Made by a program: the position numbers and the translations under genes
Notes under the pieces: model-generated
The model's database searches: none
The model's input: the letters and a program-made list of their open reading frames with translations, nothing else
What the model was told of the DNA's origin: nothing
Assembly (NCBI RefSeq): GCF_900078305.2
Contig: NZ_LT546028.1
Coordinates: forward strand, 248,001 to 312,000
Direction of reading: 5' to 3'
Source: Corynebacterium bouchesdurhonense
GTDB lineage: Bacteria; Actinomycetota; Actinomycetes; Mycobacteriales; Mycobacteriaceae
Length of the DNA: 64,000 nucleotides
Part shown: positions 42,276 through 50,001 of the stretch, one piece after another
Layout: every line of letters starts with the position of its first letter
Position numbering within the stretch: position 1 is the stretch's first letter

Positions 42276-43436
42276 ATGAGAGTGGGAATGATGACCAGAG
42301 AGTATCCGCCCGAGGTGTACGGCGGTGCCGGGGTTCACGTGACCGAGCTGACTCGCTTCATGCGCCAGCTCGACGGCGTGGACGTGGACGTGCACTGCTG
42401 GGGCGAGCCCCGCGAGGAGCCGAACGTGTTCGCCCACGGCGCGGACCCCGAGCTCGCGGGCGCGAACGGCGCCATCACCACCCTCTCCACCGGCCTGCGC
42501 ATGGCCAACGCCGCCGAGGGCATCGACGTGGCGCACTCCCACACCTGGTACGCGGGGCTCGCCGGGCATCTTTCGGGCCAGCTTTTCGACGTTCCCCATG
42601 TCGTCACCGCCCACTCCCTCGAGCCCGACCGCCCCTGGAAGCGCGAGCAGCTCGGCGGCGGGTACGACATCTCCTCCTGGAGCGAGAAGAACGCCATGGA
42701 GTACGCGGACGCCGTCATCGCCGTCTCCGCGGGCATGAAGGACGCGATCCTGCGCGCCTACCCCCGCATCGACGCGGACAAGGTGCACGTGGTGCTCAAC
42801 GGCATCGACCCCGAGAAGTGGTACCCGGACACCGGCACCATCGCCGACGAGCTGGGCGTGGACACGACCCGGCCCGTTGCGTCCTTTGTCGGGCGCATCC
42901 CCCGCCAGAAGGGCGTGCCGCCCCTGCTGAAGGCGGCCCGCCACTTCGACCCGGAGATCCAGCTCATCCTCTGCGCCGGCGCGCCGGACACCCCGGAGAT
43001 CGCCGCCGAGACGGAGGCGCTGGTGGAGCAGCTGCGCGAGGAGCGCGACGGCGTGTTCTGGGTTCAGGACATGATGCCCGCCGAGCGCATCCGCGAGGTG
43101 TACTCCGCCTCCGACGTCTTCGTCTGCCCCTCCATCTACGAGCCGCTGGGCATTGTGAACCTGGAGGCCATGGCGTGCGGCACCGCCGTGGTGGCCTCGC
43201 GCGTGGGCGGCATCCCCGAGGTGGTGGCCGACGGCGAAACCGGCACGCTCGTCGACTACGACGAGGCCAGGCCCGAGGATTTCGAGCGGGGGTTGGCGGA
43301 GGCGGTGAACCAGGTGGCCGTCGACAAGCAACAAGCCCGAGCCATGGGTGAGGCGGGCCGCCTGCGGGCGGAAGCCGAGTTCTCGTGGGCCGCGATTGCG
43401 GAGCAGACCGTGGACATTTACAAGAAGTTGGTGTGA
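42276..43436 (+). CDS. glgA: Glycogen synthase / alpha-maltose-1-phosphate synthase (GT4 type)
   Basis: A 386-aa GT-B glycosyltransferase using ADP-glucose. The N-terminal [22 protein letters not shown] is the family start, HSHTWYAGL the donor-side loop, and the C-terminal Ex7E motif is in [18 protein letters not shown]. In mycobacteria the same family (GlgM) makes maltose 1-phosphate, so either product is possible. It is followed after 4 bp by a GH32-like gene. Confidence 0.93.
   Translation: MRVGMMTREYPPEVYGGAGVHVTELTRFMRQLDGVDVDVHCWGEPREEPNVFAHGADPELAGANGAITTLSTGLRMANAAEGIDVAHSHTWYAGLAGHLSGQLFDVPHVVTAHSLEPDRPWKREQLGGGYDISSWSEKNAMEYADAVIAVSAGMKDAILRAYPRIDADKVHVVLNGIDPEKWYPDTGTIADELGVDTTRPVASFVGRIPRQKGVPPLLKAARHFDPEIQLILCAGAPDTPEIAAETEALVEQLREERDGVFWVQDMMPAERIREVYSASDVFVCPSIYEPLGIVNLEAMACGTAVVASRVGGIPEVVADGETGTLVDYDEARPEDFERGLAEAVNQVAVDKQQARAMGEAGRLRAEAEFSWAAIAEQTVDIYKKLV
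43316..43338 (+). repeat. Dispersed stem-loop repeat, copy 10
   Basis: GGCC, core GTCGACAAGCAACAA, GCCC; one base longer than the standard core. In glgA, encoding VAVDKQQAR. Confidence 0.5.
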
Positions 43437-43440
43437 CGCA

Positions 43441-44874
43441 ATGACTTTCAGACCTGAACTGCACGTCACCGCGGAACGCGGCATCCTCGAAGGGCCCGCC
43501 GGCGTCATCCGCCTCGGGGGGCCCGAGCACCGCGTCTGGCACATGTTCTACCAGTACCGCCCCACCCCCGACGGAGCCAGCCGCTGGGGCCACGACATGA
43601 GCGAGGGCGACCCGTTCAGCTGGTTCGAGTGCAACGACGCGATCGCGCCCACCGACGGCGAGCGCCACATCCGCGCCGGCGCCGTGGTAGGCGGCGCCGA
43701 GAGCGACGGCGGGGTGGACATGTACTTCACCTCCCGCGGGCCCGAGGGCAACACCATCCAGCTCGCGCGCGTGGACGACGTTGACGCGCTGTGCGAGGAC
43801 CTGGACGAGGACCTGGGCGAGGATCTAGACGGCGCAGCGCTGTCGGCCGCCGTCTCCCGCGTGGGCGTTGTGGTGGGCGACGGCGGCGGCTTCACCAACT
43901 TCCGCTCCCCCTGCGTGATCCCGGGCTGGAGCGAGCTGGACAACCGCGCCGGCGGCCACACCGGGTGGCTCATGCTCGCCGTGGCCGGCACCACCGACGA
44001 CCCGCAGCCGGTGGTGCTCAGCTCCGCCGACGGGCGCGAGTGGCGCGTGGACGGCGCGCTCGAATTCGACGGGGACCCAGGCATCGACCTCGACGCCTCC
44101 CTGGTGGCGCCGCGCCTGATCCGCCTGCGCGACGAGGTGGACGGCGAGATCTACGACGTGCTGTTCATCACCGTCGAGCGCGGCGGCAAGGATATTGCGA
44201 GCTACATCATTGGCAAGCTGGAGGGCAACCGCTTCCACGTGGTCACGCCCAGCCAGCTCTTCGACTACGGGCACGATTTCACCCGCCCGCGCAACACTAA
44301 CTACCCGCGCGCGGCGGCCGACGACCTGCAGCGCTACGAGCGGGCCTACATCTACGGGTTCATGACCAACTCCGGGCGCGCCGGCGACCCCACCAGAGAG
44401 CCCAACTGGGAGGCGGAGGGCTGGGCCAACGCCCTCACCCTGCCGCGGCGCGTCACCCTGCAGCACGGCCACCTCTACCAGGTGCCGGCGCCCGGCCTGC
44501 CCGAGGCCGTTGACCTAGCGCAGCGCGCGCTCATGTGGACGGGCCTGTGCTCCATCCCGGCGGGCTCAGACATCGTCGCCGAGGTGCTCGACGCGGCCGG
44601 CGAGCCCGCCGCGCGCATCACGCACGACGGCCAGCACATAGTCCTCGACCGCTTCGACGGCGAGCCGAAGACCGCGCCGCTTCACGACGAAGACGAGGAC
44701 AACATCACCATCATCGTCGACGGCTCCACCCTGGAGGTCTACGCCGGCGGCGGCAGCGTGGCCATGTCCTCGCGCTTCTGGCCCGCCGGCGGGGCGTCCG
44801 GGATCCGCACCCGAACCGACGGCGACGCGGAGATCTTCAGCGAGTGGCGCCGCGGCCACGCGGGGACCAGATAA
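43441..44874 (+). CDS. GH32-like protein with altered catalytic motifs
   Basis: A 477-aa protein with the overall pattern of glycoside hydrolase 32 (invertase/levanase): WHMFYQYRP near residue 38, TNFRSPCVIPGW near 155, a C-terminal beta-sandwich (IIVDGSTLEVYAGGGSVAMSSR). The three catalytic signatures are degenerate: the nucleophile motif NDPNG reads LEGPAG, RDP reads RSP, and the acid/base EC motif is not found. It may be a non-catalytic sugar-binding relative or a remodelled enzyme. Located 4 bp after glgA, so linked to glycogen or sucrose handling. Confidence 0.75.
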   Translation: MTFRPELHVTAERGILEGPAGVIRLGGPEHRVWHMFYQYRPTPDGASRWGHDMSEGDPFSWFECNDAIAPTDGERHIRAGAVVGGAESDGGVDMYFTSRGPEGNTIQLARVDDVDALCEDLDEDLGEDLDGAALSAAVSRVGVVVGDGGGFTNFRSPCVIPGWSELDNRAGGHTGWLMLAVAGTTDDPQPVVLSSADGREWRVDGALEFDGDPGIDLDASLVAPRLIRLRDEVDGEIYDVLFITVERGGKDIASYIIGKLEGNRFHVVTPSQLFDYGHDFTRPRNTNYPRAAADDLQRYERAYIYGFMTNSGRAGDPTREPNWEAEGWANALTLPRRVTLQHGHLYQVPAPGLPEAVDLAQRALMWTGLCSIPAGSDIVAEVLDAAGEPAARITHDGQHIVLDRFDGEPKTAPLHDEDEDNITIIVDGSTLEVYAGGGSVAMSSRFWPAGGASGIRTRTDGDAEIFSEWRRGHAGTR

Positions 44875-44914
44875 CGCGAGATAACCCGGAAACCCGGCGC
44901 GCGCCGAGGCCCGC

Positions 44915-45787
44915 CTACGCCTCGCCGGCCTTGCGCATGCGGATGAGCTGCGCTCGGGCCGTCACCTCGAGGCGCTCCGGCAGGGCGGCCACCCGCTCCG
45001 CCAGCGTGGCCGGGTCGAGGTGGCGCGCCGACGGGCTCATGCCCACCTGCGCGGCGATCGCCTCGCGTTCGAGCTGCATCGGGAACTCGATCAGCTCGGC
45101 GTCGGCCACCGGCTCGAGGTGCCCCTTCGCCTGCTCGAGCATGCGCTCAAGCTTCCCCTCCTCCACGCCGAGGATTCCAAGGGGCTCGCGCAGCTCGTCG
45201 AGGTGGCCCTGATCGGCGGTGAGGATGACGGCCTCGCCGCCGTCGACAAGCACGCGCCGAAACTCCTCCGGATTGCGCGGGGCGAAAACCACGGTGATGG
45301 CGTGCACCGATGCGTCGCGAAGCGGGATGCGCTCCCACACGTCCGCCACCACGGCCCCAGTGCGAGGGTGGGACTTGGCTAGGTGCTTCGCGGCCGGCAC
45401 CGAGATGTCCAGGCCGACGCCGCGCGCGCCGTCGATGCTGTCCAGCGTGTGGGCGAGGTAGTAACCCGTGCCGGCGCCCACTTCGAGCACCACCGGGTCA
45501 TCCACCTGCGCCGCGCTGCGCTCGATAACGTCCCCCACCGCGTCCGTCACCGCCTCCACGAACGGCGCGAAGTACCCCTGCGCCAAAAACGCCTCGCGCG
45601 AGCGGACCATCTCCAGGGAATCGCCGCCGTGGTTCAGCCCCTTGCCGCCCACGAGGGAGACGTACCCCTGGCGCGCCACGTCGTAGGAGTGGCCCGACTC
45701 GGAGACGAGGCGCGAAAAGCCGTCCTCGCCGCGTAAGCGCGTCAGATCGACCGGGTCCGCCAGCACGTCGACGATATTCGAAAGCAT
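44915..45787 (-). CDS. rlmA: RlmA-like rRNA (guanine-N1) methyltransferase, zinc site lost
   Basis: A 290-aa protein. SAM-binding LEVGAGTGYYLAHTLD (about 100-115), GLDISVPAAKHLAK, and the FAPRNPEEFRRVL segment typical of RlmA are present. Classical RlmA begins with a Cys4-type zinc finger; here the equivalent stretch (ADPVDLTRL to SESGHSYDV) has no Cys, so the RNA-recognition zinc module is absent or replaced. Start ATG 45787 follows TACTAT by 6 nt. Confidence 0.82.
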   Translation of the reverse strand: MLSNIVDVLADPVDLTRLRGEDGFSRLVSESGHSYDVARQGYVSLVGGKGLNHGGDSLEMVRSREAFLAQGYFAPFVEAVTDAVGDVIERSAAQVDDPVVLEVGAGTGYYLAHTLDSIDGARGVGLDISVPAAKHLAKSHPRTGAVVADVWERIPLRDASVHAITVVFAPRNPEEFRRVLVDGGEAVILTADQGHLDELREPLGILGVEEGKLERMLEQAKGHLEPVADAELIEFPMQLEREAIAAQVGMSPSARHLDPATLAERVAALPERLEVTARAQLIRMRKAGEA

Positions 45788-45793
45788 GTGGCA

Positions 45794-45799
45794 ATAGTA
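45794..45799 (-). promoter_or_regulatory. -10 box TACTAT of rlmA-like gene
   Basis: Ends 6 nt before the ATG at 45787, consistent with leaderless transcription. Confidence 0.45.
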
Positions 45800-45800
45800 C

Positions 45801-45842
45801 CGCAGCCCCGCCGCCGCGAAACGTCGCGGTAGCGGGGCTGCG
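45801..45842 (-). terminator. Hairpin after the DUF3117 gene
   Basis: Arms cgcagccccgc and gcggggctgcg (11 bp) enclose a smaller GC hairpin. It lies between the stop of the minus-strand DUF3117 gene and the rlmA-like promoter. The T-run is poor. Confidence 0.55.
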
Positions 45843-45863
45843 TGCGGTACGAGGCTCGGGCGG

Positions 45864-46031
45864 CTACTCGGAGGCGTCCAGCAGGAGCTGGCCCAACTCG
45901 CCGGCCTCTTCCTTGCTCAGCTCCACCACAAGCCGGCCGCCGCCGTCCGAGGGGATGCGCATCACAATCTTGCGGCTCTCCTCCACGGCCTCCATCGGGC
46001 CGTTACCGGTGCGCGGTTTCATTGCTGCCAT
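45864..46031 (-). CDS. DUF3117 small conserved protein
   Basis: A 55-aa protein, MAAMKPRTGNGPMEAVEESR at the N-terminus, then a strand-rich core RIPSDGGGRLVVELSKEEAGELGQLL. It is one of the most conserved small proteins in actinobacteria, with unknown function. Its start lies inside the end of the DivIVA-like gene (29-bp overlap in another frame), so it depends on that transcript. Confidence 0.88.
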   Translation of the reverse strand: MAAMKPRTGNGPMEAVEESRKIVMRIPSDGGGRLVVELSKEEAGELGQLLLDASE

Positions 46032-46398
46032 GCGTCGGGTCTCCTTCACTCTTTGCAATTGCTTCCGCCGATTCTACGCCAACTTGCGCGGGGGCCGCGG
46101 CCGCCGGCGCCGCCAGCTCGCGCCGCGGCGAAGCGTAGCCCTCGGACAGGTCCGCGCCCGTCAGCTGCGCAATGAGCGCGTCCACCTGGTCCATGCGGTA
46201 GCCGCGGTGCACCACCTCGAGCTGGATGTCGTCGAAGCGCCCCTCCTCCACGGCGGCGCGGTTCGCTCCCTTCACGTCCTCGGTGTCCTCCAGCGGCGGC
46301 AGCGCCTCGCCGCGGCCGAAGAGGGCGGAGAAGATCCAGAAACCCAGCACGCTGAACACGATCAGCGCGGCGATGAGCACGATCCAGGAAAGCAGCAT
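46003..46398 (-). CDS. Membrane-anchored DivIVA-domain-like protein
   Basis: A 131-aa protein. One N-terminal membrane helix (LLSWIVLIAALIVFSVLGFWIF) precedes a linker and the short DivIVA-type motif HRGYRMDQVDALIAQLTG near residue 70, then an Ala/Pro/Glu tail. Such proteins attach growth or division factors to the membrane in actinobacteria; the partner is not clear. It is 10 bp downstream of gpgS on minus. Confidence 0.75.
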   Translation of the reverse strand: MLLSWIVLIAALIVFSVLGFWIFSALFGRGEALPPLEDTEDVKGANRAAVEEGRFDDIQLEVVHRGYRMDQVDALIAQLTGADLSEGYASPRRELAAPAAAAPAQVGVESAEAIAKSEGDPTHGSNETAHR

Positions 46399-46408
46399 GC
46401 GCGCTATC

Positions 46409-47164
46409 TTAATCAGCCAGCCACGGCGGGCGCTGCAGCACCTCGTCCGCGCCCGTCGCGCCCGCCCGGGCGAGAATCGTGCGCGCCACCACGTCGGCCA
46501 TCGGCGCGAGTTCCGCGAGGGGCCGGTTGCGGTGCTCCCGTGAGCCGAGCTCGGCCTCAGCCACCGCTTCGGGGCCGTATTGCTTTGCGACGTCAACCAG
46601 CAACCCAACCTCCACCCCGTAGCCCGCCACGAACGGCAGGCGCAGCGCCGTGGAGCGCCGCACCGCGTATTCGCCGCTCAAGGGCTGGCGCACGTGCGCG
46701 AGCTCCGGGAAGAACGCGCGCAGCAGGGGCTTGGCCGTGAGCTCCGTGACCCGCCCGCCGCCGCGGCCGGTCTCGCCGGCGGCGCGCACGTAGTTGGCCT
46801 TGACCAGGTGCACCGCCGGGTCCGCGAGCGGGGCGGCGAGCGCCGGGAACCACCACGGCTGGGCGTTAACCACGTCCGCGTCGACGAAGACGACCACCTC
46901 CCCGCGCGCCGCCTTCACCCCGCGCCACAGCGCCTCGCCCTTGCCGGGCACCGGCTGACGGGGGTCCACGTCGCGCCAGTTCACCACGCGCGCCCCGGCC
47001 CGCTCGGCCGCCCCGGCGGTGCCGTCGGCCGAGTCCGAGTCGATGACCAGCACTTCACCGGCGCCCGAACGCAGGCAGGCGTCCACCACGCCGGCCACCG
47101 TGCGCTCCTCGTTGAGCGCCGGGATCACCACGCTGACCGCGGCGAGATCAACCGCGTCGCTCAC
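46409..47164 (-). CDS. gpgS: Glucosyl-3-phosphoglycerate synthase
   Basis: A 251-aa GT-A glycosyltransferase (GT81). VSVVIPALNEE is the first strand, VLVIDSDSADGT the nucleotide site, FVDADVV the metal-binding DxD-like motif, and HRNRPLAEL the C-terminal catalytic region. It makes glucosyl-3-phosphoglycerate, the first step to the methylglucose lipopolysaccharides of mycolic-acid bacteria. It is shorter than the mycobacterial enzyme (about 320 aa). GTG 47164 overlaps the folP2 stop by 4 bp. Confidence 0.87.
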   Translation of the reverse strand: MSDAVDLAAVSVVIPALNEERTVAGVVDACLRSGAGEVLVIDSDSADGTAGAAERAGARVVNWRDVDPRQPVPGKGEALWRGVKAARGEVVVFVDADVVNAQPWWFPALAAPLADPAVHLVKANYVRAAGETGRGGGRVTELTAKPLLRAFFPELAHVRQPLSGEYAVRRSTALRLPFVAGYGVEVGLLVDVAKQYGPEAVAEAELGSREHRNRPLAELAPMADVVARTILARAGATGADEVLQRPPWLAD

Positions 47165-47997
47165 GCCAGCCCCCGCACCGTGTGCAGCGGCGGTGCCTCG
47201 CCGGAGATCGCGGCGGTCATGCGGATCACGTCCACGGTCTCGCGCACCTGGTGCACGCGGAAGGCGGCCACGCCGCGGGCGGCGGCCCAGGCGGTGGCGG
47301 CGAGGGTGCCGGCCACGCGCTCCTCCACCCCGCGGTCCACCGTCTCGCCCACGAAGTCCTTGTTGGACAGCGCCATGAGCACTGGCCACCCGGTGGCCAC
47401 CAGCTCGTCCACGCGGCGCAGGATCTCGAGCCCGTGGTAGGTGTTCTTGCCGAAGTCGTGTGTCGGGTCGATGAACACCTTCTCCGCCGGCACGCCGAGG
47501 GCGACGGCGCGCTCGGCCAACGCGGTGGTCTCGCGGATCACGTCCGCGACCACGTCGTCGTAGCGCACGCGGTGCGGGCGGGTGCGCGGCACGGCCCCGC
47601 CGGTGTGGGAGCACACGTATCCCACCCCGGCGGCGCCCGCTACCTCCACCAGCTGCGGGTCGAAGCCCGCCCACGTGTCGTTGATCAGGTCCGCGCCCGC
47701 CTCGATCGCGGCCTCGGCCACCCGCGCCCGCCACGTGTCCACGCTCAGCGTCACACCCGGGTGGGCGGCGCGCACGGCGGCGATCACGGGCACCACCCGG
47801 CGGATCTCCTCGGCCGGGTCCACCTCGTCGCCCGGGCCCGCCTTGACGCCGCCGACGTCGATGATGTCCGCCCCGTCCGCGATCGCGCGGCCGGCGCGCT
47901 CCACCGCCTTATCCACGGCGAAGGTGGCGCCGCGGTCATAGAAGGAGTCGGGCGTGCGGTTCACTATCGCCATCACGCGGGCGAGCTGCTCGGCCAC
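47161..47997 (-). CDS. folP2: FolP2-type dihydropteroate synthase paralogue
   Basis: A 278-aa TIM-barrel of the dihydropteroate synthase family. VMAIVNRTPDSFYD matches the conserved first loop, but the loop-2 motif GGESTRPG of true DHPS reads GGVKAGPG. In mycobacteria the equivalent FolP2 lacks DHPS activity. Its consistent coupling to gpgS here suggests a role in glycolipid metabolism instead of folate. The GTG at 47997 is the first in-frame start; no leader is evident. Confidence 0.85.
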   Translation of the reverse strand: MAEQLARVMAIVNRTPDSFYDRGATFAVDKAVERAGRAIADGADIIDVGGVKAGPGDEVDPAEEIRRVVPVIAAVRAAHPGVTLSVDTWRARVAEAAIEAGADLINDTWAGFDPQLVEVAGAAGVGYVCSHTGGAVPRTRPHRVRYDDVVADVIRETTALAERAVALGVPAEKVFIDPTHDFGKNTYHGLEILRRVDELVATGWPVLMALSNKDFVGETVDRGVEERVAGTLAATAWAAARGVAAFRVHQVRETVDVIRMTAAISGEAPPLHTVRGLA

Positions 47998-48007
47998 GGG
48001 CGCAACC

Positions 48008-48814
48008 TTAGGCGTCGCGGGGGCGGCCGTCGTCGCCCAGGCGGCCGTCCGTCATCACCTGGTGGGCGCGCACGATGTGGTCCACGGCCTCCTCGACGGA
48101 ATCGGTGACGATAAAGAGCTCGTCATCGCCCTCCGAAATCAAACCTCGCGCGAGCTGCTGGCTGCGCATCCACTCCACCAGCCCGCACCAGAACTCCGTG
48201 CCCATCAGCACGATTGGGAAGTTGGTCACCTTGCCGGTCTGCACCATGCACAGCACCTCGAAGACCTCGTCCATGGTGCCGAAGCCGCCGGGCAGCGAGA
48301 TGAACGCCTGGGAGTACTTCAGAAACATGGTCTTGCGCGCGAAGAAGTAGCGGAAATTCAGGCCCAGGTCCACCCACTCGTTGAGGCCCTGCTCGAAGGG
48401 CAGCTCGATGCCGAGGCCCACGGACATGCCGCCGCTCTCGTGCGCGCCGCGGTTCGGGCCCTCCATCAGCCCGGGTCCGCCCCCGGTGATCACGGCGTAG
48501 CCCGCCTCGGCCAGCGCCTTGCCCACCTCGCGCGCCATCTCGTACTCCGGCGTGCCCTCGCCGAGGCGGGCGGAGCCGAACACGGTCACTGCCTTGGGCA
48601 GCTCGGACAGCGCGTCGAAGCCGGCCACGAACTCGGACTGGATGCGCATCACGCGCCACGGATCCGCGTGCTTCCAATCGTGGTCGGAGTGGCCGAGGGA
48701 TTCGAGCAGCCGCTGGTCGTAGGTGGTGGGCTGGTGCGCGTCGTCGCTGCGCACCATTATCGGCCCGCGCAGTTTGCGGTCGCGCTCGGGTTTCGGGGTG
48801 ATGTGGGGCGCCAT
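48008..48814 (-). CDS. LOG-family (TIGR00730) protein
   Basis: A 268-aa Rossmann protein. GGGPGLMEGPNRGA (about 126) and LPGGFGTMDEVFEVL (about 180) are the two LOG signatures; PGGxGTxxE binds the phosphate of AMP-type substrates. LOG enzymes release cytokinin-like bases from nucleotides (phosphoribohydrolase) or, in bacteria, act as nucleotide 5'-monophosphate nucleosidases. The start ATG 48814 has GAGACC upstream. It follows dapE. Confidence 0.85.
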   Translation of the reverse strand: MAPHITPKPERDRKLRGPIMVRSDDAHQPTTYDQRLLESLGHSDHDWKHADPWRVMRIQSEFVAGFDALSELPKAVTVFGSARLGEGTPEYEMAREVGKALAEAGYAVITGGGPGLMEGPNRGAHESGGMSVGLGIELPFEQGLNEWVDLGLNFRYFFARKTMFLKYSQAFISLPGGFGTMDEVFEVLCMVQTGKVTNFPIVLMGTEFWCGLVEWMRSQQLARGLISEGDDELFIVTDSVEEAVDHIVRAHQVMTDGRLGDDGRPRDA

Positions 48815-48825
48815 GTGGTCTCTTT

Positions 48826-48848
48826 CGCTTTTGCTTGTCGACGTTTCC
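48826..48848 (-). repeat. Dispersed stem-loop repeat, copy 11
   Basis: CGC, complement of the exact core GTCGACAAGCAAAA, then GTTTCCC; full core but a weak stem. Intergenic between dapE and the LOG gene. Confidence 0.65.
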
Positions 48849-48857
48849 CTTGCTGCC

Positions 48858-49961
48858 CTACTCCCCCGAAAGGTACGCGAGCAGCTGCGCGTGCACGCCG
48901 CGGATCTGGGAGACGGGGCACTGCTCGTCCTTCTTGTGGGCGAAGCCGGGGTCGCCGGGGCCGAAGTTGACGGCCGGGACACCCAGACTAGAGAAGCGGG
49001 CCACGTCCGTCCATCCGAATTTGGCGCGGAAATTGCCGCCCACGGCGCGCACCAGCTCGGCCGCCACCGGGTCGTCGAGGCCGGGCAGGGCGCCGGGCGA
49101 GGCGTCATCGTAGGTCAGCTCTAGCGGGCCGGCGAGGGCGAGCACCTCCTCCAGGTGCGCCTTGGCCTCTGGCAGGCTGCGGTCCGGGGCGAAGCGGAAG
49201 TTGATCACCAGCCGGGCGTGGTCCGGGATGGTGTTGGTGGCCACGAATCCCTCCATGCCCACCACGTTCAGGCCCTCGCGGTACTCGCAGCCCGCGATCG
49301 TGACAGTGCGCGGCTGGTACTCCGCCACGCGGGTGAGCACCGGGGCGAGCTGGTGGGCGGCGTTTTCGCCCAGCCAGCTGCGTGCGGAGTGGGCGCGGGT
49401 GCCGTGCGCGTCGACGAAGACGCGGATGGTGCCCTGGCAGCCCGCCTCGATCACGCCGCCGGAGGGCTCGCCCAGCAGCGCCAAGTCCCCCGCCAGAAGC
49501 TCGGGGCGGTCGCGCTCCAAGTGGGCGAGCCCGTTGTACCGCGCGGCCACCTCCTCGCCCTCGTAGGCGATCAGCGTCATGTCGAAGGCGCACGCCTGCC
49601 CGCCCCGGGAGGCGAGCCGGGCGAAGACGCTGAGGTAGCAGGCCAGGCCGGACTTCATGTCCACCGACCCGCAGCCGAAGAGCAGATCCTCGCCGTCCGC
49701 GCCGCGGCCGAAGTGGTGCGGGGTGTTGCCGGCCAGCGGCACCGTGTCGACGTGGCCGGCGAGCACCACCCGCTGCGGGTGCCCGAAGTGGGTGCGCGCC
49801 ACCACGGTGTTGCCGCTGCGGATCACCTCCACGCCCCCGAGGGTGCGCAGCGCCGCCTCGATCGCGTCCGCGATCTCGGCCTCGTGGTGGGAGGGGGACT
49901 CGATGTCGATGAGGGCGGCGGTGAGGGCAACGGGGTCGTCGAAAAGCAAAAGCTCAGTCAC
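48858..49961 (-). CDS. dapE: Succinyl-diaminopimelate desuccinylase
   Basis: A 367-aa zinc-dependent M20-family hydrolase in lysine and peptidoglycan precursor synthesis. GHVDTVP supplies a zinc His and the adjacent catalytic Asp; CGSVDMKSGLA the bridging Asp; AYEGEEV the catalytic Glu pair; FGPGDPGFAHKKDEQ the C-terminal His. GTG 49961 lies 7 nt after a TAGGAT box, so it is leaderless. It is divergent from the first permease. A dispersed-repeat copy encodes ELLLFDD at its start. Confidence 0.93.
   Translation of the reverse strand: MTELLLFDDPVALTAALIDIESPSHHEAEIADAIEAALRTLGGVEVIRSGNTVVARTHFGHPQRVVLAGHVDTVPLAGNTPHHFGRGADGEDLLFGCGSVDMKSGLACYLSVFARLASRGGQACAFDMTLIAYEGEEVAARYNGLAHLERDRPELLAGDLALLGEPSGGVIEAGCQGTIRVFVDAHGTRAHSARSWLGENAAHQLAPVLTRVAEYQPRTVTIAGCEYREGLNVVGMEGFVATNTIPDHARLVINFRFAPDRSLPEAKAHLEEVLALAGPLELTYDDASPGALPGLDDPVAAELVRAVGGNFRAKFGWTDVARFSSLGVPAVNFGPGDPGFAHKKDEQCPVSQIRGVHAQLLAYLSGE
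49932..49955 (+). repeat. Dispersed stem-loop repeat, copy 12
   Basis: GGGGTC, core GTCGAAAAGCAAAA, GCTC. It covers the first codons of dapE on the opposite strand, so in dapE sense it reads as the GCTTTTGCTTTTCGAC form right after the start codon. Confidence 0.6.
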
Positions 49962-49968
49962 CCCGCAA

Positions 49969-49974
49969 ATCCTA
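49969..49974 (-). promoter_or_regulatory. -10 box TAGGAT of dapE
   Basis: Ends 7 nt before the GTG at 49961. Only 14 bp from the divergent -10 box at 49989, so dapE and the permease share a very compact promoter. Confidence 0.5.
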
Positions 49975-49988
49975 CGTGGGGGGTGGTT

Positions 49989-49994
49989 TAGAGT
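49989..49994 (+). promoter_or_regulatory. -10 box TAGAGT of the first permease
   Basis: Ends 7 nt before the ATG at 50002. Confidence 0.5.
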
Positions 49995-50001
49995 TATCCG
50001 C

